Of a DNA stretch of 64,000 nucleotides, positions 9,078-17,491 are shown piece by piece. The DNA lies in the NCBI RefSeq assembly GCF_002906575.1, contig NZ_CP026309.1, positions 3,534,001 through 3,598,000 of the forward strand, given 5' to 3'. The position numbers and the translations under genes are program-made. The first letter of the stretch is position 1, and every line of letters begins with the position of its first letter. The notes below the pieces were generated by a model, which was not told the DNA's origin, did no database searches, and saw only the letters and a list, made by a program, of their open reading frames with translations. The stretch comes from Salinigranum rubrum. Lineage in GTDB: Archaea > Halobacteriota > Halobacteria > Halobacteriales > Haloferacaceae.

Positions 9078-10505
9078 ATGACGTCCCGCCCGACGCTCGC
9101 GGCGCTCCTTCGGGACCGGTCGCGGAGCGCCCGCGCTCGGTTCGTCGCGGCGCTGTACGCCGCACGCGGGGCGACGACGCGAGTCGACGGGTGTGTGGTC
9201 CACGTCGACGGCGAGCGGTACCTCGTCGCCTCCCGGTGGTCGGTGCTGGCCGCCCGTCTCGACCGACGGCGGTCGGAGCGGGGGAACCGGGTCGACCGGG
9301 TCGTCGCCGTCGACCCTGCCCGGGCCGCTCGGCTGGCGGCGCGCTACGACGCGCGCGCCGTCTCGACGGCTGACCTCGACAGACTCGCGCGCTACGGGCT
9401 CGACCGCACCGCCGCCGACGCCGTGTATCGGGAGCAGTTCGGCCGGCCGGTCAGTGCGGTCGATCCGCCGACGCCCGACGAGCGCGTCGACACCGACGCC
9501 GCCGACTCCTCAGACGCCCGCGTCGTCGGTCGCGCGCCGACGGTCGGGTTCGTCGCCGTGAGCACCCTCGCGCTCCTGGCCGTCGTCGCGTTCTCCGGGG
9601 CCGGAGCCACGACGGGAGCCCTCCCGATAGCGTGGGACGCCTCGGAGGCGGTCTCGGTCTCGACGCCGATAGAAACGGGAGCGGGGTCGACCGGCGACGA
9701 GGCCACGACGGAGACGGCCACGGCGAGGACTGTCCACTCGTGGCTCGGGGCGAACACCTCGCTCCCCGCCGAGTTCGCACCGGGAGTGTCGAACGAGGGC
9801 GTCACCGACGTCGACGCGCTCGCCGCGGCCCACGCGGCGTTCCTCGGGAACCGCTCGTACCGGTGGGAACTCGAGTACGTCGAATCGGTCAACGGAACGG
9901 TCACCGCTCGCGGGACGGAGACCGTCCGCGTCGCCTCGCGCCGCTCGTTCGTCGCGGACGTCGACTGGCGCGGGGTCCCGGTCGGCTTCACGCCCGTCGC
10001 GTCCCAGCCGTCGTACGGCGACGGGACGGTCCGCCACCGACCGGCGACGAACAGGGCGGGACTCGCCACCTACGCGCTCACCGACCTCTCGCCGGCCGGC
10101 GAGCAGGGCTGGCGCGCGTCCCGGTACATCCGGTGGTACCTCTCGACGAGCGAGTCGAGCTTCGAACGGACGCTCATCCACACCGAGCGGCCGACGGCGG
10201 TCGTCGAGGCCACCGGCACGACCTACCCGAACGCCGACGACTACGCCGTCCGCGCCCACGTCACCGAAGAGGGGTTCGTTCGGTCGCTGTCGGTCTCGTA
10301 CGAACTCACCGCCGCGGACGAACCGCCCGTCACCGTCCAGTTCAACTTCCGGTATCACGTCGACGAGTCGGTCTCCGTGTCGCCGCCGGCGTGGCACGAG
10401 CGGGGAGAGACCGTGACGGCGACGAGCGTGGAGACGACTGCGACGGGGACCACGACGCCGAACGGGACCACCTCGCCGGCCGAGACCCCGACCCCGAACG
10501 ACTGA
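9078..10505 (+). CDS. Conserved haloarchaeal membrane-anchored protein, paralogue 2
   Basis: 475 aa, with the same architecture as the upstream gene. It has an N-terminal RPTLAALLRDRS domain with FVAALYAARG, VVAVDPARA and DLDRLARYGLDRTAAD, one transmembrane helix at about 155-177, a Thr-rich linker, an outside domain with GNRSYRWELEYVE, and a Thr/Pro tail. Identity to paralogue 1 is high in the first 130 residues and drops outside the membrane, suggesting tandem duplication with divergence of the exported part. No function assigned. The pair may be co-transcribed. Confidence 0.65.
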   Translation: MTSRPTLAALLRDRSRSARARFVAALYAARGATTRVDGCVVHVDGERYLVASRWSVLAARLDRRRSERGNRVDRVVAVDPARAARLAARYDARAVSTADLDRLARYGLDRTAADAVYREQFGRPVSAVDPPTPDERVDTDAADSSDARVVGRAPTVGFVAVSTLALLAVVAFSGAGATTGALPIAWDASEAVSVSTPIETGAGSTGDEATTETATARTVHSWLGANTSLPAEFAPGVSNEGVTDVDALAAAHAAFLGNRSYRWELEYVESVNGTVTARGTETVRVASRRSFVADVDWRGVPVGFTPVASQPSYGDGTVRHRPATNRAGLATYALTDLSPAGEQGWRASRYIRWYLSTSESSFERTLIHTERPTAVVEATGTTYPNADDYAVRAHVTEEGFVRSLSVSYELTAADEPPVTVQFNFRYHVDESVSVSPPAWHERGETVTATSVETTATGTTTPNGTTSPAETPTPND

Positions 10506-10508
10506 GTG

Positions 10509-10988
10509 CTATTCCCAGCACTCGCGGTGGACCGCTCGCCCCTCGTCTTCGAGCAGCGGTCCGACGACCGTCACCCCCTCGCGCTCTCGGAGGTGGTCCG
10601 TCCGGGGTGGGTTCTCGTTCCTCCCGCCGGGCGCGAGCGCCGACGCCGTCGCGCCGTCGACGCTGTAGACGAGTCGTCCCAGCCCCGCGTAGGCGAACGC
10701 GCCCGAACACATCATGCACGGGTAGGTGCTCGTGTACATCGTCGACGTCCGGCGTTCCCGGGGCGTGAGTTCCCGCGCGGCCCACCGGGCGAGTTTCAGT
10801 TCCGGGTGGGCGGTGATGTCGTCGTCGGCCACGGTCGTGTTCGTCGACTCCTTGACGACGTGCCCGTCGCGGACGAGCAGCGAACCGAACGGCGTGTTGC
10901 CGTCCGCCGCGGCTTCCCGGGCGAGTTCCAGCGCACGCCGCAGGAACCGTTCGTCCGCCTCGTCGCTCGTCTCCGTCTCCTCGCTCAT
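10509..10988 (-). CDS. Nucleoside/base deaminase of the CDA superfamily
   Basis: 159 aa. Zinc-dependent deaminase resembling guanine deaminase/TadA. The zinc site is His61-Pro-Glu63 (most relatives have HAE) with Cys91-xx-Cys94 in TYPCMMCSGA, plus TPFGSLLV and STNTTVADDD segments typical of guanine/adenine deaminases. It probably deaminates a purine base or nucleoside; the exact substrate cannot be read from sequence. Cytosolic. It converges with the membrane paralogue, leaving only 3 bp between stop codons. Confidence 0.82.
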   Translation of the reverse strand: MSEETETSDEADERFLRRALELAREAAADGNTPFGSLLVRDGHVVKESTNTTVADDDITAHPELKLARWAARELTPRERRTSTMYTSTYPCMMCSGAFAYAGLGRLVYSVDGATASALAPGGRNENPPRTDHLREREGVTVVGPLLEDEGRAVHRECWE

Positions 10989-11263
10989 ACCCTCCGTCCG
11001 ACGGCGACGACCGAGACCGTTTCGGCCGCCGCCGAGGCGTGACCCAGAGCGTCCCGTCCAGCCGGCCCGGGATTACGAAGAGTTCTTTAGACCACTTCTA
11101 ATCACTCGATAAACAGTCTCGTGTCCTCTCAGTCCTTCGTAAAACGTTTCGAAACGATCGTTCCACCGCGAACGAGGACGTAAACGGTCTGAACTGAGGG
11201 CAACGATTCTCCCCTTATACGTGGGTCCCGCTCGTAGTGGGAGGTGAGTCCCCCAACCCAACC

Positions 11264-11551
11264 ATGTCCGTCTCAGACCGTACCCGCTTCCAGGACGTTA
11301 CCCGTACCGTCGTCGACGGTGCCGCCGCCTTCGGCCGTCTCGGTTCGACGCTGGCCGAGCCGGTCGTGGGCACAGTTCGCGCTGTCGCGTTCTGGTTCGC
11401 GGTGCTCCTCCCGCTGACGTACCTCCCGCTGCTCGCGACGGGTGTCGCCGCGAACCACCCGCTGGGGTTCGCCGCGCTGCTCTGTTCGAACGCCGCCGCG
11501 TTCGTTCTGGGCCACACCCACGAACCCGAGCGCGACGACGCGGAGTGTTGA
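11264..11551 (+). CDS. Small membrane protein
   Basis: 95 aa, function unknown. Two hydrophobic helices (about residues 42-63 and 68-88), a short cytosolic N-terminus and an acidic C-terminal tail HEPERDDAEC. The start is ATG 11264 (MSVSDRTRFQ); an upstream ATG at 11237 adds nine residues without support. TTATACGTGG near 11214-11223 could be the promoter element. The next gene starts 26 bp later in the same direction. Confidence 0.55.
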   Translation: MSVSDRTRFQDVTRTVVDGAAAFGRLGSTLAEPVVGTVRAVAFWFAVLLPLTYLPLLATGVAANHPLGFAALLCSNAAAFVLGHTHEPERDDAEC

Positions 11552-11576
11552 AGGCGCTCGCGGCCCTACCACGACC

Positions 11577-11984
11577 GTGTCCGACCACCCCGCCCCCGAC
11601 GACGCCGACGCCCCGGTGGACGCGGTCGACGACCTCCCGACGGTCTCGTGTACGCGATGCGGTCGCGAGTGGGACCTCGCGTACGAACTCGACGAACTCG
11701 CCGCCGGCAACCAGGCGGTCGAGCAGTTCGCGCTCGACCACAAACAGCACACGGGGCACTTCCCCGACGACGCGGCGACGTGGCTCGCTCGGTGTCGAAA
11801 CTGCCCCGACGGCGTCGAGCGCCTCTCGTCGCGGGCTGCCTACCGGTGGGCCGAGGTCCACGCCCGTCACACGAGACACAGCATCGCCGTGAGCCACGGC
11901 ACCGACGGCGACCCGGTCCTCGTCGAACCCGGCGACTGGGAGTCGTCCGATCCCCGCGACGGGTCCGACGCCGACCGTCCGTAG
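11577..11984 (+). CDS. Small zinc-ribbon-like protein
   Basis: 135 aa, function unknown. Two CxxC pairs (C25-TR-C28 and C73-RN-C76) suggest one structural zinc site, with an intervening region containing HKQHTGHFP. The rest is hydrophilic and acidic with no signal or membrane helix. The start is taken at GTG 11577 (VSDHPAPDD), which removes an Arg/Thr-rich upstream extension. Probably co-transcribed with the preceding small membrane protein. Confidence 0.6.
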   Translation: MSDHPAPDDADAPVDAVDDLPTVSCTRCGREWDLAYELDELAAGNQAVEQFALDHKQHTGHFPDDAATWLARCRNCPDGVERLSSRAAYRWAEVHARHTRHSIAVSHGTDGDPVLVEPGDWESSDPRDGSDADRP

Positions 11985-11997
11985 CCGACTGCGGGGC

Positions 11998-12510
11998 TCA
12001 GCGCTCGATTTCGACCGATTCGAGCACGACGTCCTCGCGCGGCTTGTCGTTCCGTCCGGTCGGGACCGAGCCGATTTCCTCTACGACGTCCATCCCCTCG
12101 ACCACCTTTCCGAAGACGGCGTGGCGGTCGTCGAGGTGCGGCTGGGCGTCGAGCGTGATGAAGAACTGCGAACCGTTCGTGTTCGGGCCGCTGTTGGCCA
12201 TCGAGAGGACCCCGGCGCCGTCGTGTCGCAACTCGGGGTGGAACTCGTCGTCGAACGAGTAGCCCGGGCCGCCTCGTCCGGTTCCGGTCGGGTCCCCGCC
12301 CTGGATCATGAAGTCGTCGATGATACGGTGGAAGATGACGTCGTCGTACAGGGGGTCCGTCCGGGTTTCACCCGTCTCCGGGTCCTCCCACTCCTTCTCG
12401 CCCGTCGCGAGGCCGACGAAGTTCTCGACGGTGTTCGGCGCCCGTTCGTCGTACAGTTCGACGGTGATGTCACCCTTCGACGTGTGCAGCGTCGCTGTCA
12501 GGTCACTCAT
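11998..12510 (-). CDS. Peptidyl-prolyl cis-trans isomerase, cyclophilin type
   Basis: 170 aa, a complete single-domain cyclophilin catalysing prolyl isomerisation during protein folding. Family motifs: FHRIIDDFMIQGGDPTGTG (catalytic Arg), GVLSMANSGPNTNGSQFFIT and HAVFGKVVEGMDVV. No signal peptide, so cytosolic. It converges with the zinc-ribbon protein. Upstream, towards the DUF5518 gene, lies a 35-bp palindrome of a repeat family. Confidence 0.93.
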   Translation of the reverse strand: MSDLTATLHTSKGDITVELYDERAPNTVENFVGLATGEKEWEDPETGETRTDPLYDDVIFHRIIDDFMIQGGDPTGTGRGGPGYSFDDEFHPELRHDGAGVLSMANSGPNTNGSQFFITLDAQPHLDDRHAVFGKVVEGMDVVEEIGSVPTGRNDKPREDVVLESVEIER

Positions 12511-12555
12511 ACCCGATACCTCGGAGCGTGGCCTGATAAGGCCTGTTGTAACGAT

Positions 12556-12590
12556 GTCCCGGTCGCCGTCGCCGTGGCGACAGCCGGGAC
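12556..12590. repeat. GTCCCGGT...GCCGGGAC stem-loop repeat, copy 1
   Basis: 35-bp imperfect inverted repeat (outer arms GTCCCGG / CCGGGAC, inner arms GTCGCC / GGCGAC), followed by TGACT. A second copy with the same arms and the same TGACT tail is at 54354-54395. It lies in the 299-bp gap between the cyclophilin and DUF5518 genes, which holds no gene I can support. Confidence 0.6.
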
Positions 12591-12809
12591 TGACTCACGG
12601 CGACCGTACGAAAACCCTGCTGTCGGCGGGCGCTGGGGCGAGAGTTCAAGTCCGATACCGCGGCCTCACCGACCTATGCGCTGACGACGAACCGTGGACC
12701 GACCGCGGGTGTGCGACACCGGGGTCCACGGGAAGAGACGGTGTCGCCTGTTCGCACCTCCTGATTCGATGCCAACGCAGTTATTCGTCTCTCGCTCGTC
12801 GGGGCGTAT

Positions 12810-13184
12810 ATGACGAACTGGCGTGCGGTCGGAGTCGGCTTCGTCCTCCTCGTCGTCATCGGGACGGCCGGCGTCTCGGTGCCGGGGGTCGGACAGCTCG
12901 GGGCCGGACTCGTCGGCGGCTTCGCCGCGGGCTATCTCGCGGGTGGAGGACCGGGGAGCGGTGCCTGGCACGGGCTGGTCGCCGGGTCGCTCGCGGGGCT
13001 GGTCGTCGCCGTCGTCGTCGCCTTCTTCGGGAGCCTCCTCGGCGGCATCGCCGGGGGACCGCTGGGGGCGCTGGTCGGTGGGTTCGGCCCCTTCGTCGTG
13101 CTCGCGGCGATCACCCTCCTGCTCGCAGCCGACAGCGCGGTCGCCGGCGCCCTCGGCGGGTGGGTCAAGCGCCAGACGACGTGA
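12810..13184 (+). CDS. DUF5518-like small membrane protein
   Basis: 124 aa, glycine/alanine-rich, with about four membrane helices (for example [16 protein letters not shown] and [21 protein letters not shown]). The [12 protein letters not shown] pattern and length match the haloarchaeal DUF5518 family, whose role is unknown. The C-terminus WVKRQTT is basic. It converges with the tsr3 gene; only 19 bp lie between them. Confidence 0.7.
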   Translation: MTNWRAVGVGFVLLVVIGTAGVSVPGVGQLGAGLVGGFAAGYLAGGGPGSGAWHGLVAGSLAGLVVAVVVAFFGSLLGGIAGGPLGALVGGFGPFVVLAAITLLLAADSAVAGALGGWVKRQTT

Positions 13185-13203
13185 GGAGACGGGCCACGCG
13201 GAC

Positions 13204-13700
13204 TCACTCTCGGTCGAGGTACTCTCCCTGAACGGCGACGACCTCCGTCGAGTCCGCACAGTCGGCGTACCGGCGGAGCGGTTCGTCGTTGAGTTCGAGG
13301 AACGTCTCCCCCATCGGAACTTCGAGAGGATTCGCTCCGCGTGGTCGCGCTCGCCGAAGAGACAGAGGGCGGCGGCGAGCGCTTCGACCGTCGTCAACTG
13401 GAGCGGGCGTCCGAAGTTCACCGGATTGGCCGCGACGAGATACGGCAGGGCGCGGTGTTCGCCGCGGAGCGAGAAGTGTTTCTCGCCCGCGGACTCCCAG
13501 GAACAGTCGAGCGCGACGAGCGTCTCGGTCGCGTCCGCCGGCGAGAGCGCCTGCTCGGCGTGGGGGTTCAACACGACGCCGTACGGCGTCGCCCTGTCGG
13601 AGCGGTGGAGCGTCGCGAGGTCGAACCGCGCGAGCTTTCGCGCCGTGCACTTGTCTGGGTCGTCGTCGCCCTCGTAGCGGACGTGCAGGTCGACGGACAC
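13204..13700 (-). CDS. tsr3: 16S rRNA aminocarboxypropyltransferase Tsr3 (DUF367), apparent frameshift
   Basis: The enzyme transfers the aminocarboxypropyl group from S-adenosylmethionine to a methylated pseudouridine in 16S rRNA. The sequence reads [21 protein letters not shown] ... [11 protein letters not shown] ... [18 protein letters not shown] ... AAALCLFGE in one frame to KFRWG. It then continues [18 protein letters not shown] ... YLDRE in another frame. The break is at a G5 run (C5 at 13309-13313 on the plus strand); one more G restores a full protein of about 165 aa. Start GTG 13700 (MSVDLHV). As the gene is nearly universal in archaea, sequencing error is the simplest explanation, but a pseudogene or recoding cannot be excluded. 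Confidence 0.8.
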
Positions 13701-13749
13701 GGGTGTCGGTAGACGAGCCGCCGGTAAAGCGCGTTCGGGTGCTAAGCGG

Positions 13750-14181
13750 TCAGGACGTCCGGCCGGGACGCTCGCCCACGAGCGTCCGACGCCGCCGAGT
13801 GTACTCCTCGTCGTCCAGTTCGCCCCGGACGTACGCCTCTTCGAGCGTGGCCAGCGCGTCATCCGTCCGCGCTGCGACGGCGCTCATCGCGAGCAGAACG
13901 CAGACGAGGACGAGGAAGCCGACGACGACGAGCATCGTCAGGGACACGCCGGCGCTCGAACCCGCCCCACCGACGAGCATCGCGTCGACGCCCGGAGGCA
14001 TCGCACCGGGAGCGGTCGTGCCGGCCGCGGGGCCGTAGTGGGCGTGCGGTGCCGCGGCGACGACGCCCCAGAAGAGCAGCCGCCACGAACCCCAGAGTGA
14101 CAGGCCGAGCAGCGGAACCACGAGGAGAACGGTGACGACCCAGGCCGCGAGGTGCGCACCGTGCGTGCGTCGAAGAGCCAT
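13750..14181 (-). CDS. SHOCT-domain membrane protein
   Basis: 143 aa. Two transmembrane helices (about 11-35 and 78-100) flank a Gly/Ala/Pro-rich outside loop. The C-terminal cytosolic tail [28 protein letters not shown] is a SHOCT motif, a short helical module often found at the end of membrane proteins. Role unknown. The start is ATG 14181 (MALRRTHG); a longer frame to 14259 adds residues that overlap the SerRS stop region. Confidence 0.75.
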   Translation of the reverse strand: MALRRTHGAHLAAWVVTVLLVVPLLGLSLWGSWRLLFWGVVAAAPHAHYGPAAGTTAPGAMPPGVDAMLVGGAGSSAGVSLTMLVVVGFLVLVCVLLAMSAVAARTDDALATLEEAYVRGELDDEEYTRRRRTLVGERPGRTS

Positions 14182-14245
14182 ACGAGAACGTACGACGCCC
14201 AGCACGACCCCATCCGCGGTGGTTCCCGGCGGGTGAGAACGGGTG

Positions 14246-15619
14246 TCAGTCCTCGGCACCGAGCGCCGACTCGCCGACTTTCTCGTGTCCCTCGATGGCC
14301 TCCTGTCCGCCCATGTACGGCCGGAGCGCCTCGGGAACGGTGACGGTGCCGTCGTCGTTCTGGTAGTACTCCAGGATGGCGACCATCACCCGCCCGACGG
14401 CGGTGCCGGAGGCGTTGAGCGTGTGGAGGTACTCCGCCGACTCGTGGTGTTCGGGGCGGTACCGGATGCCGGCGCGGCGGGCCTGGAACGCCTCGAAGTT
14501 CGAGGCGCTGGAGACTTCGAGCCACCGTCCCCCCATCTCGGGCCCGTCGTCGGCGTCCGTACCGGGCGCCCACACTTCGAGGTCGTACGTCTTCGCCGAG
14601 GCGAAGGTGAGGTCGCCGGTACAGAGAGAAAGCACTCTGTAGGGGAGTTCGAGCCGTTCGAGCACCTCGCTCGCCTCGTCGACGAGCGCTTCGAGGCGGT
14701 CGTACGACTCGTCGGGTTCGACGAAGTTGACGAGTTCGACCTTGTTGAACTGGTGGACGCGGACGATTCCCCTCGTCTCGGTGCCGTGTTCGCCCGCTTC
14801 GCGCCGGAAGTTGGGCGTGTACGCCTGGTGCTTCAGCGGGAGGTCCTCGCGGAGGAGGATGTCGTCGGCGTACATGTTCGTCACCGGCACCTCGGCCGTC
14901 GGGCAGAGCCAGAGGTCGTCGTCGGTGTAGTCGTCGAACTCGTCGCCGCCGACGCGGTAGGCGTCCTCGTTGAACTTCGGAAGCTGGCCGGTGCCGCGCA
15001 TCGACCGGCTCTTCACCGGGATGGGCGGGAAGACGTCGACGTACTCCTGCTCGCGGTGGACGTCGAGCATGAACTGGATGAGCGCGTGTTCGAGTCGGGC
15101 ACCGTCGCCCTTCAGGAAGTAAAAGCCCGCGCCCGTCGTCTTCGCGCCGCGCGCCTCGTCGATGATGTCGAGGTCCTCGCCGAGGTCGTAGTGCGGAACC
15201 ACCTCTCCCGGGAGATCACGGAGGTCTTCGAAGCCCCACCGGTCCACCTCGACGTTGTCCGCTTCGTCCTCCCCGACGGGAACCGACTCGTGGGGGACGT
15301 TCGGGAGTTCGAGCAGTCGCTGCTCCAACGCCGATTCGAGTTCGTCCGCGCGCGCTTCGACCTCCCCGATTCGCGATTTGAGTTCCTGCGAGCGCTCGAT
15401 GGCCGCGTCGGCCTCGTCGTGCTTCCCCTCTCCTTTCAACTGTCCGATCTTCGACGAGACCTCGTTGCGCTCGTGACGGAGTTCGTCACCCTCGCTCTTG
15501 AGGCTGCGCCACTCGTCGTCGAGTTCGAGGAGTCGATCCAGGTCGGTGTCGTACCCGCGCGCTTCGAGCGACTCCCGAACCTCGTCGGGGTGCTCGCGGA
15601 GGTACTGCCTGCTCAGCAT
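14246..15619 (-). CDS. serS: Serine--tRNA ligase
   Basis: 457 aa. Charges tRNA-Ser with serine. It has an N-terminal coiled-coil tRNA-binding arm (about residues 25-105, rich in Glu/Arg/Leu) and a class II catalytic domain with motif 2 RREAGEHGTETRG and a motif 3 region TLNASGTAVGRVMVAILE. Length is standard for the bacterial-type enzyme used by haloarchaea. The start MLSRQYLREHPDEV (ATG 15619) is the usual N-terminus; an in-frame extension to 15685 is not supported. Monocistronic. Confidence 0.95.
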   Translation of the reverse strand: MLSRQYLREHPDEVRESLEARGYDTDLDRLLELDDEWRSLKSEGDELRHERNEVSSKIGQLKGEGKHDEADAAIERSQELKSRIGEVEARADELESALEQRLLELPNVPHESVPVGEDEADNVEVDRWGFEDLRDLPGEVVPHYDLGEDLDIIDEARGAKTTGAGFYFLKGDGARLEHALIQFMLDVHREQEYVDVFPPIPVKSRSMRGTGQLPKFNEDAYRVGGDEFDDYTDDDLWLCPTAEVPVTNMYADDILLREDLPLKHQAYTPNFRREAGEHGTETRGIVRVHQFNKVELVNFVEPDESYDRLEALVDEASEVLERLELPYRVLSLCTGDLTFASAKTYDLEVWAPGTDADDGPEMGGRWLEVSSASNFEAFQARRAGIRYRPEHHESAEYLHTLNASGTAVGRVMVAILEYYQNDDGTVTVPEALRPYMGGQEAIEGHEKVGESALGAED

Positions 15620-15681
15620 TTGATTCGAGTTCAGACGGCGGCGGCAAAACCGTGTCGTTCGACCGGCGTCCGCGAGAGGCG

Positions 15682-15873
15682 TCACGGGTCGACCCGGCAG
15701 GTCGTACCCGTCGCCAGCCCCTCCCGCTCGATGTGGGCTGCGAGACAGCCGTAGTTGCAGAACCGGCCGGCGACCTCTCGGTCGTCACCGAGGCCCTCCG
15801 AGACGACCACTGGGTCGTGCATCTCGACGTCACAGCCGCAGTAGGTGCAGGCGGTCACACCCGTCCTGTTCAT
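15682..15873 (-). CDS. Small zinc-finger protein
   Basis: 63 aa: MNRTGVTACTYCGCDVEMHD... The pairs C-TY-C-G-C and C-NY-GC...H suggest a treble-clef-like zinc site. Small zinc proteins of this kind are common in haloarchaea and mostly uncharacterised. ATG 15873 is chosen because upstream codons of the longer frame are Arg/Pro-rich. It lies 62 bp upstream of serS in the same direction and could share its transcript. Confidence 0.6.
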   Translation of the reverse strand: MNRTGVTACTYCGCDVEMHDPVVVSEGLGDDREVAGRFCNYGCLAAHIEREGLATGTTCRVDP

Positions 15874-15985
15874 CGGCGGCGGTCGTATCGGTGTCGGTGG
15901 CCGTCGAGACGGTCCACGGCCCGGGGCGGTAACGCGGCGTGCCGGCGACCGAACCCTTTTGCCACGCCGCCGCCCTCCTGTGGCC

Positions 15986-16888
15986 ATGGCCATCGGCGAC
16001 AGGTTCGAAGTCCCCGACAGCACCGACCTCTACTACGTCGACGTCGGCGCGTACGGCGTCCCGGAGTACGGGACGGTGTACGTCGTCGACGCGGAGCGCC
16101 CGGCCGTCGTCGACACCGGACTCGGGCGGAACCGCGAGTACGTCTTCGACCTGCTCGACGAACTCGGGGCCGACCCCGAGTACATCGTCGCGACCCACGT
16201 CCACCTGGACCACGCCGGCGGCGCGGGCTACCTCGCCGAGCGGTACCCCGAGGCGACGGTCGTGACGCCCGAACGCGGCGTCGAGCACCTCGTCGACCCC
16301 TCGCGCCTGGTCGCGGGGACGAAAGCGGCCGTCGAGGACCAGTGGAAGTACTACGACGAACCGCTCCCCGTGCCCGAAGAGCGTATCGAGGGCCTCACCG
16401 ACGGGGACGTTCTCGACCTGGGCGACCGGGCGCTCACCGTCCACCACGCGCCGGGACACGCCCCCCACCACTGTTTCCTCCACGACGACGGCGACGACGT
16501 CGTCTTCACGGCCGACGCCGCGGGCATCTTCGTCCCCGAGACGGGCGACGTCCGACCGACGTCGCCGCCCGCACAATTTCACCTCGAGAAGAGTCTCGCC
16601 GACGCGGACACCATCACCGCGCTCGACCCCGACATCTTGTGTTACGGCCACTTCGGGGCACGCGCGTACGAGGCGGGCGTGATGGACGAGTACAAACGCA
16701 CCCTCGTCGAGTGGGTCGAGGCCGTCCGCTCGAAGCGCATCGAACTCGCAGACGACGGGGCGGTCATCGACTACTTCATGGACCACACGGACATGGTCGA
16801 CGTGTGGGGGCCAGAAAAGGCCCGTGCGGAGGAGCGCCTCAACACGAAGGGCGTACTGGGCTATCTCGACTACGTCGGCGAGACGTAG
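15986..16888 (+). CDS. MBL-fold metallo-hydrolase
   Basis: 300 aa. Dinuclear-zinc hydrolase of the metallo-beta-lactamase superfamily (glyoxalase II-like subgroup). Motifs: THVHLDHAGG (HxHxDH), a later His in PGHAPHH, FTADAAG with the bridging Asp, and CYGHFGAR with the last His ligand. The substrate cannot be predicted from sequence. Start ATG 15986 (MAIGDRFEVPDS). It diverges from the small zinc protein across 112 bp. Confidence 0.85.
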   Translation: MAIGDRFEVPDSTDLYYVDVGAYGVPEYGTVYVVDAERPAVVDTGLGRNREYVFDLLDELGADPEYIVATHVHLDHAGGAGYLAERYPEATVVTPERGVEHLVDPSRLVAGTKAAVEDQWKYYDEPLPVPEERIEGLTDGDVLDLGDRALTVHHAPGHAPHHCFLHDDGDDVVFTADAAGIFVPETGDVRPTSPPAQFHLEKSLADADTITALDPDILCYGHFGARAYEAGVMDEYKRTLVEWVEAVRSKRIELADDGAVIDYFMDHTDMVDVWGPEKARAEERLNTKGVLGYLDYVGET

Positions 16889-16939
16889 CCGGAGCGACCC
16901 GATCGAACCGAGCGCCGTGAGTGCGGTGCGTCGGACCGG

Positions 16940-17362
16940 TCACGCCGGGAGGACGGGCACGGGGGCCGTCCGGAGGACGCGGTCGGTGCAGGAGCCGATG
17001 TGCGGGGCCGGGTGCGCCGAGGCGCCGTGTCGACCCATCACGATGAGGTCGACGTCGTTCTCGTCGGCATAGGTGGTGATGATCTCGTGTGGCATCCCGC
17101 GCTGGACGCTCGTCTCGACGTCGAGTCCCGCCTCGGTCGCGCGGGCGACGATTTCTTCGAGGTAGCCTTCACCTTCGGCCTCCAGTTGTTCGAATCGCAA
17201 CTCCATGTCGGAGAGCGCGGGCGTCTGCCCGTAGATGCGTTCGTCGACGACGTACAGCGCGTGAACCGTCGCTCCGTACTGCTTCGCGATGTCGACGCCC
17301 GCGGTCACGCCACGGCCTGCACCGGTGCTTCCGTCGGTCGGGATGAGAACGGTGCGGTACAT
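16940..17362 (-). CDS. Universal stress protein (UspA family)
   Basis: 140 aa, a single Usp domain. It begins MYRTVLIPTDGSTGAG and ends with an ATP-binding signature of the G-x2-G-x9-G-(S/T) type (GRHGA ... HIGS) followed by VLRTAPVPVLPA. An ATP-binding Usp is therefore expected. It sits head-to-head with the antiporter gene across 129 bp, so the two may share regulation. Confidence 0.9.
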   Translation of the reverse strand: MYRTVLIPTDGSTGAGRGVTAGVDIAKQYGATVHALYVVDERIYGQTPALSDMELRFEQLEAEGEGYLEEIVARATEAGLDVETSVQRGMPHEIITTYADENDVDLIVMGRHGASAHPAPHIGSCTDRVLRTAPVPVLPA

Positions 17363-17491
17363 ACCGGAGAGAGGATGTCGAGCGAGTTATACTTCCTCGC
17401 GACTCCCGGCACCTGAGAACCGCCTGCCACGGACAATCTATGGCTTTATGTCCGAGGGGGGCTTGGACCGCCGTACATGGAGGCGAAGTGA

